Under the pieces are notes generated by a model. That model had not been told where the DNA came from. It did not search any database and saw only the letters and a program-made list of their open reading frames with translations. Below are positions 11,622-21,700 of a stretch of DNA of 64,000 nucleotides, one piece after another. The stretch comes from Acrasis kona. Taxonomy: Eukaryota > Heterolobosea > Eutetramitea > Acrasida > Acrasidae. The stretch is from positions 1 to 64,000 of the forward strand of contig JAOPGA020000901.1 in the NCBI GenBank assembly GCA_026419775.2. Direction: 5' to 3'. Position 1 is the stretch's first letter. Each line of letters starts with the position of its first letter. The translations under genes were made by a program, and so were the position numbers.

Positions 11622-12466
11622 TTCTGAATGAGTTCAGGATTGCCTCCTGCTCTTGTAGGATGAACGTAACCAGTCCAACTTTCATCATAAAGTTTGACAT
11701 CTTTCTTTCCCACCAATAACAAACCAACCAAATCTACACAAGCAGATATGCCGGACCCACAACTCGTTATTAATGTTCTGTTCATGTCAACATTTGAATT
11801 AGCGAACACTTGCATCAAATCTTGTTTATTTCTGTATTTACCATTGATTAGTAATTTAGAAAAGGGTACACTGATAGAGTGTGGTATGTGGCCAGAGGGT
11901 ATACCAGGTCTTGGCTCAGGGCTGACACCACTCCAGCGTTCATGTGGTCGGGCATCAATGATAATGCTTTCTGATTGACCAACAGCAACTTTCATCACAT
12001 CTTGATAGTCGGCGATCCAATTAGTGTTTGGTGTCGGTATAGGGTAATCGGATACCTTAAATGACGGATCGGTTGTTGAAGATTCTAAAGGAAGGTTTGA
12101 TTCAATGTAAGCGGATAATCCACCGTTAAGTAAATGAACGTTTTCATGTCCAAAATATTTGAATGTAAACCAAACCCTTGGGGAACTGAACATGCCGAGG
12201 GAGTCGTAAATCACAATGTGATCAGAGTTTTGTATACCTAGTTGATGCATAGTTTCGCTAAATTGTTTTGGTTCTGGCAACATATGAGGGTATATACTAT
12301 CTCTACTGCATTTCTCTAAATCAAAAAACCGAGCACCGGGTATTCGCTTTTGTAGGTATTCTTGATGTGCATTTCTAGATGAGGTTGGAAGAAACCATGA
12401 CGCGTCAATTGGTATGAATCCCTTAATTTCACAAGGATCAACAAGAGATATGTGTGCTTCAATCAT
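11618..12466 (-). CDS. MPST: 3-mercaptopyruvate/thiosulfate sulfurtransferase
   Basis: Single exon, 282 aa, with two rhodanese domains. The N-terminal domain holds DASWFLP, HIVIYDSLGMFSSPRVWF and LLNGGLSAY. The C-terminal domain has IIIDARPHERWSGVSPEPR and the active-site loop CGSGISA (Cys236). The loop form CGSG[VI][ST]A is that of mercaptopyruvate sulfurtransferases rather than the CRKG of thiosulfate-specific rhodaneses, so transfer of sulfur from 3-mercaptopyruvate is the likelier reaction. It probably works in cysteine catabolism and sulfide/persulfide metabolism. No clear mitochondrial presequence (start MIEAHISLVDPCE), so cytosolic is likely. Divergent from the carboxypeptidase-like gene 75 bases away, suggesting a shared promoter region. 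Confidence 0.93.
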   Translation of the reverse strand: MIEAHISLVDPCEIKGFIPIDASWFLPTSSRNAHQEYLQKRIPGARFFDLEKCSRDSIYPHMLPEPKQFSETMHQLGIQNSDHIVIYDSLGMFSSPRVWFTFKYFGHENVHLLNGGLSAYIESNLPLESSTTDPSFKVSDYPIPTPNTNWIADYQDVMKVAVGQSESIIIDARPHERWSGVSPEPRPGIPSGHIPHSISVPFSKLLINGKYRNKQDLMQVFANSNVDMNRTLITSCGSGISACVDLVGLLLVGKKDVKLYDESWTGYVHPTRAGGNPELIQK

Positions 12467-12541
12467 GATTTTGTAAAGACTTCATGTCAACCAGTTGTTG
12501 GTTCTGTTTCGTCTGACAGCTGACCGAATCAAAACAGGAAT

Positions 12542-14859
12542 ATGAGGCTCCGTGCCACATTGATGCTCTTGGCATATTTTGTAGCATATATTGTGTCTCA
12601 AAGTAAAACAAATGTGAAGAGCTTACCGACTTTTATTGGCACTCTTCCTACAATGTATACTGGTTTTTTGCCTGTGAAAGATGCTGCGTTATTTTATTGG
12701 TTTGTTCAATCTTCACGAAATGCTGCCACGGACCCCCTTATTATAAGCCTGAATGGTCGGACCTGGATGCTCATCGTTGTCCCAACTCTTTTTTGTGAGT
12801 GGTTAACTTGTTCCGTTACTAACAACATGTTTTTAGGAGAATGGTCCATTTATGTTAACAGAAGCTGGACTTGCACAATCAGCAGCTAGATCTTGGAATG
12901 TTTTCGCGAATGTATTATACCTAGACCAACCGCTATCGACTGGGTTTTCGAAAACTACCCAAACAAACTTGATTCCTTCTGATTCACAAAATGCTGGTAT
13001 GCATTTCTTTATTAATAATTAACTGTTCAAAGCAAACGATGTGATTGTTGCACTCAAACAATTTTTACTCAATTATCCCGAGTTGGCTAAAAGAAGAGTG
13101 TACTTTGCAGGGTCAGATTATTCAGGTTTGTTGTTAATCAGGATTGTATTGAGTTACATTCATTAGCAAAGATTATAGCATACATCATCAAAACATACAA
13201 AGAAAGCGGACCTGACGTCTTGGACATCCGCGGAGTTGCTTTTGGAAATGCATTAATCAAACCTTCCATTCAGTATGGGTCATACTCTGACTATGGATAT
13301 GCTTCTGGTATACTTTCGTACAAAGAGCGAGTTCTATTGAATAAACAATATGAATCATGCCTCCAAGACATTCAAAGTGGCAACTATGCAAGTGCTGCTT
13401 CTACATCTTGTCAACCAATATCCGACATGCTTCTTCAATGTAAATTCAAACGCTCTCTAAGGTTCTTATAATTAATAGATGGGGGTAATATGAGTCCCAC
13501 CGACATTAGAAGACAGATTTCTGATGTGTCGTGGATGGATACTACTTTAGTGTCATATCTCTCACGTCCGGATGTTTTAGCTGCCATCAACGTCAACACT
13601 ACACAGTTTGTAAAGTGCAACGCAGATGTATACAACAAGTTTTCCACCCAAGAACTCCACTCCGTAAGTGTTAGTTTACGTTGAAAGTTTACCGTTCGTA
13701 GGATCTACCTGACACTCTCATACCCTCCTTGATGGACAAGTACAACATTAGTACATTATTCTACAACGATCAATTTAACGTACGCCACAACACATTGGGA
13801 GTCCAAGAAGCATTGCGTCAAGTACGTGTCGTTACATTCCATTTCATTAACACTACAAAGATGATGTGGAGCGGAAGAGAAGTTTTTAATCAGATGGAAA
13901 GAACAATCTTGCCAAATTCTTTGGGTCACTTTAAAACATACAAGTATCTTTCACATGCAGTCATTTATGGTGGAGTTGCCGATCCCTTCAACACTCAACC
14001 CACAACCAGCACAGCAACCATTATGAGCCTTTTCACCTCAACGATTTCAACAGATTACAACAGTGTCAGTGACGCCCTTTGTGACAAGCCTGGATGCTCA
14101 AGATTAGCTCTGAATTGTGCCAACAATTGTTCAAGCCACGGAACTTGTGCTGACCTAGGAGCTTGTAAATGTGAAGCTGGATATTCTGGTTTAGATTGTA
14201 GTATCGGAGATTTTACCCACATTATTGCCAATAATAAAAATTTAACTTACACTGGTTCCATGATTGGAAAGGAAGCAAATGTGTTTAGATTAGTTTACAA
14301 TCCTTCTACTGCGTTGTTGGGTATTGATTTGGTGTTAACGACCACCTCTCCTGGTGGAAATCCATTCATGTTTTTGAATGTCTCAAAAATTTCAAATGCT
14401 CCAGACGGTGCACAGATAAAGCACATTGCCAGACAGCAGGTTGAATATCATGTGTTGAATGGACTTAATGGTTACTCGTTGTCTCCTCAACTTCACGGAC
14501 GTCTTTCCGGAGGTTATTTTCAATATTACAACGTATCTCACGACAGGTCAAAAGAAATTCATGTTAGTGAGGTGGATACATTCAGAGGAGAGGACCACGT
14601 AATTAGTATTGCAGTGTTCAATTATGCTGATGTTCCTTGCTCTTTCGAACTAAAAGTCTCCGCAACAGAGGATAGTGGAAGGTTTGAGTTGTTTGGTTTG
14701 TTCATGGGTTTGAGTCTTGCCTTCCTTGTAATAATCATCTTGGAGATTATGGTGATCATGACAAGAGCTAATAACAGAAGAATGTTGGAAAGAAGCATCA
14801 TGAAGTCATCCTCCCACAGACCCATTCTGTTACACGACGAACAAGACGAAGATTTGTAA
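12542..14859 (+). CDS. Serine carboxypeptidase-like protein, EGF and TM, probably inactive
   Basis: Six exons (12542-12794, 12837-12996, 13033-13125, 13167-13439, 13479-13663, 13702-14859) give 706 aa if one extra base near 12757-12758 is discounted. An N-terminal signal peptide (ATLMLLAYFVAYIVS) is followed by the S10 peptidase fold. The oxyanion motif GGPGCSS is seen only after the +1 correction; then ENGPFMLTEAGLA and LYLDQPLSTGFS. The nucleophile motif GESYAG reads GSDYSA here, so the catalytic Ser is Asp. A candidate His remains (YLSHAVIYGGVADPF). After the hydrolase comes one EGF-like module (CANNCSSHGTCADLGACKC), an extracellular region, one TM helix (FLVIIILEIMVIM) and a short basic tail. 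It is likely a surface or endomembrane pseudo-peptidase, possibly a receptor. The frameshift means it could also be a young pseudogene or an assembly error. Confidence 0.8.
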
Positions 14860-14871
14860 AATGTATAATGT

Positions 14872-15423
14872 TTATTTTAAATAAAGTTTCAAGCGATAAG
14901 CACTACCTTGGTTTAAATAATACTTGTGTAGTTTTTTGTCTCTAACGAATCCCAGATTTTCGTACAATTTGAGTGCTGCTGTGTTGATCTCTTCCGTCTC
15001 TAGTACTGCTTCGTCACATCCGTCTATAATCATTCCCTCAATGGCCTTTTGAATTAATTGCGAACCTAATCCACGTTTACGATATCCTTTGTCTACAGCT
15101 AACATTGCAATGTATCCTCTCCGTGTTTTTTGTCTGACTGAGTTGTGGACGTCTGCCTTGCACACAATAGCACCTATTATTTTGTCCTCGTGGTAACACT
15201 TTGAATGTTAGTCTGAAATAGCGTTCGGTTTTGTTACAAGGAAGCAAAGATGTGGCCAAATGTTGACAAAGTATCTGTAAGTATAGATTGAATAGGGTTC
15301 GCTCAGATCGACATCCATCAATTGTTTTATACGCGGTAGTTGCAATTCGCTCTTGTACGTGTCAAAGGTCACATCGATCTTGGTTTTGTCTTGCTCAGTT
15401 TGTGACATGGTTGGGTGAAACAA
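14872..15423 (-). CDS. NAA30: N-alpha-acetyltransferase 30, NatC catalytic subunit
   Basis: Exon 1 15238-15423, 39-nt intron with an ACTAAC branch-like motif, exon 2 14872-15198; 170 aa. The intron joins WPHLCFL to [14 protein letters not shown] as in NAA30 proteins. The GNAT acetyl-CoA site is [20 protein letters not shown], and the family-typical end is [20 protein letters not shown]. NatC acetylates N-terminal Met followed by a hydrophobic residue. Two starts are possible: ATG 15423 (MFHPT) or ATG 15408 (MSQTEQ). Length fits the minimal form seen in yeast, without the long N-terminal extension of animals. The stop lies 13 bases from the end of the convergent carboxypeptidase-like gene. Confidence 0.93.
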
Positions 15424-15445
15424 GAAGATTTTTGTAATAAATAGT

Positions 15446-17440
15446 TTATTGAAACAAGAACAATTGAAGCAACGGCACCACCTTGATGATAGTAAAATCC
15501 GAAAACACGTCCTTACACAATTAGAATCAAAAAATATCGACAGTCAACTTACTATTACATCCTGTTTGGTTGTGGCATTTAAAAGAAACGAGGATCTAAA
15601 CGTAAACAAAGAAGCCGCAAATACCGGAACAATCAACAAAGTGTCAAATCCCACAATCCTATCCCACAACAAAAATAATTGCTCCGTCGAGAGATAACCA
15701 ACAAATGCTTGAAATATCCAACTATAGGCAATTTCTAACGGATTCACTTGTATTTGTAACATGTGGTAAAATAATTGAGGTTCGGACTCCATCAAAATAT
15801 CTTCAAAACATTTACAAAGTGGAATGATACTTTCTTGGTGGGAAGAAATTACATGCAGACCACAAAAGTATCGAGTGTAAAAGTGTCTAAACAAGTAGTA
15901 TACATCATCTGCTTTACTACCAACGTAGCAAAAGGGTGCAGCCACCATCGATATGCCCTCGAATGGCGTTATGCCATTAGGAGGATAACACTCTTTATTT
16001 GTTACGGATGATGTTTTTTCGGAGAGTAACTCTGCGTCGGTTACTCCGATGAGCGACACTGGTTTCACCTGACAATCTCTATGAACGGTGACATCTCTGG
16101 AGAAGATGATCATTACATGGTCCAATAAGTCTTCAAAAACAAAATAGTTTTCATCATCGCTGGTACGTTTCACGTCATTATGGACCATGGCGTCGCTAAG
16201 TAACCTTCTCTTTGTAATGTCATCGCGCAGCCTTTGTATAAAGGCGCTATATAGCTGTTGATGTTGCTGAAGTATTTGTTGTAGTGGTTGTTGCGTATTA
16301 CCCTGTAGCATTGTATAACAGGGACCTGTTACAGAGTTGAAGCAGTTCTGAATGATTTGCTTCCATATGGTAGCTCTGGTAGAGTTATGCAATCCTCTTC
16401 TCGCCATTTTTGAGAGCAGAGGCAAAAATCCATTTTGTGAAGTTTTTTTGGACATGTTGATGTTATCGGCCAAATACCATTCTAAGTGGAATGTCATGTA
16501 TTAGCAATGAAAAAATGAATGTTGTACCTTTTGAAATGTCATCCACGCCCATTTGGTAAAACTCTGGGTTGAGGTCGTTGAATATATCCTTTAGTTCTGC
16601 CATTGATTTCGTTTTGATTTCAACTTTAATCATTCCCCATCCCTTCATGTACGGTGTGTTTCTTTCATGTTTTACACTTGATAAATAAGGTTACTTACCT
16701 TTGCAGGTTGGGTTCTGCTATGCTTGTAATCACTTCGAATAGTTTATTGGAATCATATACACCAGTGTATTTTGGTTGGTTTTGCTCTTCATCTGCTTCG
16801 TTTGGTGTGGATGGATTTTCAATGTCTGGTATAATTTGAAGCATGTCCTCGTCACTTTCAATTACTTTTTTTGCTTTTGGTTTCTTCTTTGATATGGACA
16901 AATCGTTTTTTTTCTATCATGTAAGAAATTGTGAAAATTGACCACTTGATTACGATTAAAGGTTTGTTGAGTTGAGTTGATATGGATACTAGTTGCTCTT
17001 GCGTAAAAGAGGACCAGTTTGAACGAGCTCGCTGGATGCAATCTATTGGATCATCTTGAGCAGGAAGTACTGGGGGCTCACAGTCTCCGTCATCTTCGTT
17101 ATCATCTCCAGCGACACTGCTGGATTTTTGATGAATTTTGTAAATCATGTTTTGAATCTCAACATCGTATCCATTCTGCTTCATGATTTGTGGTATCAAT
17201 TTACGAACATCTTCTAGCTGATATTTAGATTTTATAAGCTCTCCTTTTATCGCTCTCTTCAACGACCAATATGAATATGTACTTTTTAGAAACTGTTTAA
17301 CATGCGCAACTTTATCCTGAGTTGCATCATTTTTTGCTTATGTATATTAATAAACATTATCTTATTATCATCATCGTACGATATGTTCTAGTTTCGTGGC
17401 ATCTAATCAAAAAAGGTTCCCGCCGGCATAGTTCATCCAT
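15446..17440 (-). CDS. TBC1D19: TBC1 domain family member 19-like Rab GAP
   Basis: Six exons on the minus strand (17440-17380, 17336-16954, 16913-16699, 16661-16528, 16481-15553, 15511-15446) give 595 aa in frame. The N-terminal part carries the charged helical region of this family (YSYWSLKRAIKG; later GVDDISKEWYL). The TBC domain begins near ATIWKQIIQ and has the IxxDxxR-like arginine finger VHNDVKR. It ends with VGYLSTEQLFLLWDRIVGFD and the typical tail IKVVPLLQLFLF. The second TBC finger (YxQ) is not obvious, as in other TBC1D19 proteins. Rab target unknown. The first exon (MDELCRREPFLIR) is inferred from the splice frame and is less certain than the rest. Confidence 0.85.
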
Positions 17441-17606
17441 TTCCTTTGGTTGACGACATTTTACAAATTGAGAACAAGAAGATTGTCAGATGTTCTACTA
17501 TTAAATAATGAGTGATTGCCGTTTAATGTTGGTATAATGTTTAGGTAGATGTCAAAGTAGAATATTATTAGAACTTATATGTTCAGTTGATCAGTTGATA
17601 ATTATT

Positions 17607-17622
17607 GGTTGATAGATCAACC
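17607..17622. promoter_or_regulatory. 16-bp palindrome in a divergent promoter
   Basis: GGTTGATAGATCAACC is a perfect 7-bp inverted repeat with a 2-base spacer. It sits in the 233-bp gap between TBC1D19 (minus) and the small membrane protein gene (plus). Nearby 17592-17601 reads CAGTTGATA, and a related TGATCAACTGAT-type sequence occurs at about 40679-40690. It could be a dimeric factor site; chance cannot be excluded. Confidence 0.25.
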
Positions 17623-17673
17623 AGCGAACCATCAAATAAAATATTATTCGAAGACTAACCGACTCAAAAGACA

Positions 17674-18060
17674 ATGCTCTTCCACTGCGAAATGCCAGAT
17701 AGTTTTTTCAAGACGATTATTAAAACATCACTAATAGGTATAGCCCTTAGTACAGTAGCACTATTGGTATTCTCTTATCCAGAGTTCAATAAAGGCAACC
17801 TCACATGCAAGAATGTTCGTATGGCCATCGAAAATAGAAAATTGGGGGGTTTCCTGCCATCACTGATCACACCACATTATCAAGATGTTGAACAAGACAA
17901 AAAGATTGAATGGGAAAGTTTGAATGATAACAGAGAAAGTAACTACAAAAAGCAGATTCAAGTAAATGAGAAAAAGTCCGTAGCACTTTGGGCATCGTCT
18001 TTAGTTGGAGCAATCTGCATATACTTTACTTACATTGCATGCACCTTAATTGGTCAGTAA
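17674..18060 (+). CDS. Small protein with two membrane segments
   Basis: Single exon, 128 aa. A hydrophobic segment near residues 17-35 (IGIALSTVALLVFSYP) and another near the C-terminus (LWASSLVGAICIYFTYIAC) flank a soluble, charged middle part. The C-terminus is only a few residues beyond the second helix. A helix-loop-helix membrane topology with both ends on the same side is inferred. Starts at ATG 17674; a second in-frame Met (MPDSFF) lies seven codons on. Not recognised; an organelle membrane subunit or a tail-anchored protein are options. Confidence 0.6.
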   Translation: MLFHCEMPDSFFKTIIKTSLIGIALSTVALLVFSYPEFNKGNLTCKNVRMAIENRKLGGFLPSLITPHYQDVEQDKKIEWESLNDNRESNYKKQIQVNEKKSVALWASSLVGAICIYFTYIACTLIGQ

Positions 18061-18725
18061 GGATGTACAAACATTGTGAATAAATTTAACCGACAATTAC
18101 TTCTGAACGTTTTATACATGATGTACCACACATTCTTCGAAATTGATTACAACAACCAAAATTAAGAGATCAAATTCCAAGCAACATTTCCCAACAAGAT
18201 ATTTCTTTATTGTTTACCAAAACCAATAATCACAAGCATTTCACCAGGACTTCTAGGTTTGATATCATTCACCTCATTCACTTCTATTGTGGGGCCGAAG
18301 GCGGAAGTAACAATATTGGAACCATGCCAAAGTATTGAAATGAACAACAATATGTAGAAGTGAGGTAAAAACATTAAATCAGAATCAACTTCTCGATTTT
18401 TTGTCCTAGATGAACTATCTCATCGTTTTTTGTCCAAAAAATAAATTTCTTGACCACAAATATAGTGTATACTTGATTTCAGCTTGACATAGCAGTAATC
18501 GTGCGTGCAGCAGCTGGTGACATTGGCCTCGTAACAATTGATACAGAAAATGTCATTATCCGATAATGCAAAAAATGAGGAATCTTAAATTGGCATGTGA
18601 TTAATATAAATAATACATTTGGATCAAGCTTAGTGTTAAGAAAGTATTACTGGTAAAGCAATTCAAACAAAATCCTGAATTTTAACATTCTTTCCACATT
18701 ACAATCAACGTGTGCAAAACTCGAG
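18061..18725. other. Intergenic, contains one small candidate ORF
   Basis: About 665 bases, AT-rich. Only the 55-codon minus-strand ORF at 18207-18374 stands out. The stretch 18380-18720 shows no frame, RNA gene or repeat and should contain the promoter of the DUF3638 gene. Confidence 0.4.
18207..18374 (-). CDS. Small ORF with signal-peptide-like start
   Basis: ATG 18374 to TAA 18207, 55 aa. It starts MFLPHFYILLFISILWHG, a textbook hydrophobic signal core, and continues with an acidic stretch (PTIEVNEVNDIKPR) and a hydrophobic end (EMLVIIGFGKQ). It is isolated between two plus-strand genes. It may be a small secreted or membrane peptide; a chance ORF of this size is possible in AT-rich DNA. 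Confidence 0.35.
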   Translation of the reverse strand: MFLPHFYILLFISILWHGSNIVTSAFGPTIEVNEVNDIKPRSPGEMLVIIGFGKQ

Positions 18726-21700
18726 ATGGAACAAAACGAAGAGGAAGTTCAAGATGATATGGAAGTCGATCAAGCCGATCCAAACCCAGCGCCGCAAGAG
18801 CTTCCAGATGAGGAAGAACTCATAGAAGGGTACTATAATAACATTATCAATTATTTCAACTTGGTGTAGCGTCGTAGTCGACTCAAAGTCGTTTATGAGG
18901 GAGCATGTGTTTTGGACAAAATCTTTGTCAAAAATAAAGCCTACTACACATCAGGAGACAAAGCTTCTTAGAAGCTTTAATGAAGCCATAAGAGGACCTG
19001 AAATATTTAAAAAAAAGATGTGGAACAAGCCATACAAAGAATCTATGGATTTAATAGAAAGGATGACTAAATGTCATGGGGGTTCTTCTGCGCTGAACCA
19101 ACAAAATATCGTGGATTTTTTCGAAGTTGCTTCAAGAAAAAAAAAAAAGAATGATTATGTGGCACTTCTTTTGAAGGAACAAAATGCAGTTTTCCTGCTT
19201 AATTTTTCGAGCAAAGGCATCTTGTGCTCTACATTCGAGGCATCCTTCAAAGAGAGCAGTGTTTCATCCGCGACCGGAGGTGTGTTGAGGTGCACGTTAC
19301 CAAGCACAGCTGTTAAAATAAGTAAAGATAGGATGGGGGATGCTGGTTTTAGAAGCGTGCTCGCGTCGCAACTTTATTATCTAGCGACAGAGCAAATGAA
19401 GCCAGAAACTGTAAGTTGTATTTGAAAATAATCTAACCTCGCAGCAGGAAAAGGAAGCATCACGAGAGGAGGACAACATTAGTCCGAAGTTCGTCAACAA
19501 GTGGTTAATGCATGCACTCGCGGGGGAGAGTGGGCCCGAAAAGTCATTCACGAGGGTCGAGAAGACGGTGCGCGATGATGTGCTAAACATTTCACCGGAC
19601 AACATACAGAGGTCACCCATGTGGTTCGCCGTCAAGGTATCTTTGCAAGTGTCGCTCGTAGACGTCCACGGACCCGTTAGAGGCACCAATTTGTACAAAA
19701 TACTCCTTCTGGGTTACATGTGTCTGTTGTGTGAACAAGAGGTACCTGTTCTAGAAAAGAACAAGACTGATTTCGTATATCAAATGGTGAAAAAATTGTC
19801 CAGGAGGCTGCACAAGCTCAGTCTCAACTTCCACGAGATCAAGAATGTGAAGGTTGATCAAGAGTTATGCGAACACGTCATGAGGAAGACGCGAAAAGTG
19901 ATTGCCAAGGTGAGGGCTGAATTCGAAGCCAGATGGAAGAGGACACAAAAATCAAACGAAGTCAATTTCGATTTGGACCTTTCGGAGATGGACGTTGCGG
20001 CATCAACAAAAATCACATTAACCAACGCAACAACATTCATCAATCAATTGAAGATGAAAAAAGAGGTCAACACCACACAAAGCGCTCGACCCACCCAATC
20101 CATCCCATCGCTCTTCACATTCGAACAAAAAATTTCCAACCAACCGCAAATCAACACATCCTCAGATGCCACTCATCTGTTCACCGCGACAGAGGCTTAC
20201 ATTTTGAATGCCTCAAAAACGTACAACAACAACCCGGAGGCATGGAGTCTTTCAATCCTGACCACATTCGAGTCATGGGTCGTCTTGGATAAATTGGCCA
20301 CCGCGAACCACCCGTTACTGAGGGAACACAAAACGGGTCTCAACATTAACATGTTGAGTTATTTGTTGTTACCATATCAAAAACAAATGAAGAGGTTGTT
20401 CGCCGTGGAACAATATATCACAAAAAGGGATCTTGAGGCCAGGTACCCATCTCTATACGATCCCTACTCTATAAAAAATAAAAACTCGTTCGCCGCTAGG
20501 TTCGCTGCCAACAACACAAAATTGAAGCAACTGAAAGTTACCATTCGAGATTTGGCGTCAACTAAAAGAAGAATGTTGGAGACGCAAGTTTCGACTGCAA
20601 AATCAGATTGCGAGAAGATCAGAAAAAGAGCAAATGCGTTGAAGTGTTCGTACACAGAGAGAGGCAATCACCGTAGGGCATGTGAAAGGTGTAAAATTCT
20701 TCGAGAGCAAGACAGCATAGTGGTGTATGTGGACGAGTGGCCACTGCCAGGTGACGAAGAGGAATTCGTAGAGTGGGAGGTGGATGCTTTAATATTCGAA
20801 CTACAGATGCCAAAGGATCTTGCTCAACTTCGTGACCTCACTCATATGATTTGCGAAATGTTGACCAAGGAATGTAAATCCGATGGGAAAACAGCAGGTA
20901 CTCTACTTTCGGAGTATGATCAACTTACGACATTTTATGATGGCATCCAGAAGTACTGCCAGCTTGGAAGTTTGTCTAAACCATCCAACAAGAGAATTGC
21001 TGGTGATAAAATCTCTGCAATGGACAATAGTATGTTTTTCGAGAAGAATCAGATGAAATATGTTTTTGTGGGTCATAATAAACTAGCAGTCAACAAGCAC
21101 AACATAACGGCTCCTGAAGGGTGCATCATGAACATTTCTAAAAGTAGCCCCTATGCGACTTTGCAATGGGCGGTCGATGATGTGACACACACCGAGAATG
21201 ACGTGTTGACGAGTCAAAATAAGTGTCCTCAGAATATGAGCACATCGGAGTACATTAACTTTGGACTCATCAGGTGCGGTCATAGATTACAATGGCGCAA
21301 TATTCTAGTCTCTCTGGAATCACGTTCGCTTCCTATCAGCAATCCCGCCACATATGTCCTGATGTGTCAATCCATGTGGCAATCGCAAATCAAATCCAAT
21401 TCATGGATCAGAGAAGCTCATCAAGATTTACTCAATGATGAATTTGCGTCAACTCTCCTACGCACCATCAACGACACCATCAACCGGTTCACCGAGAACT
21501 GGAAGGAACGATATGCACTCACGGTCGTCACCACCATGGCTTGTCGCATACTGTCATTATCAGAGAGCAAAGAATGCAAAGAACAAGCATGCAATCTGAT
21601 TCTAAAATGTAGAAGCATTGCTATATCGTGGATAAAGAGAATGTCGTTGGTACTCGACGAGTATCACTCATCAGATGCCTCTTTTATAGGAGATATGAGA

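Noticed and set aside
18895-19160. A8 and A12 runs as likely frameshift sites in the DUF3638-type gene
   Set aside because: The frame continues correctly through both (Lys runs), so no shift is needed.
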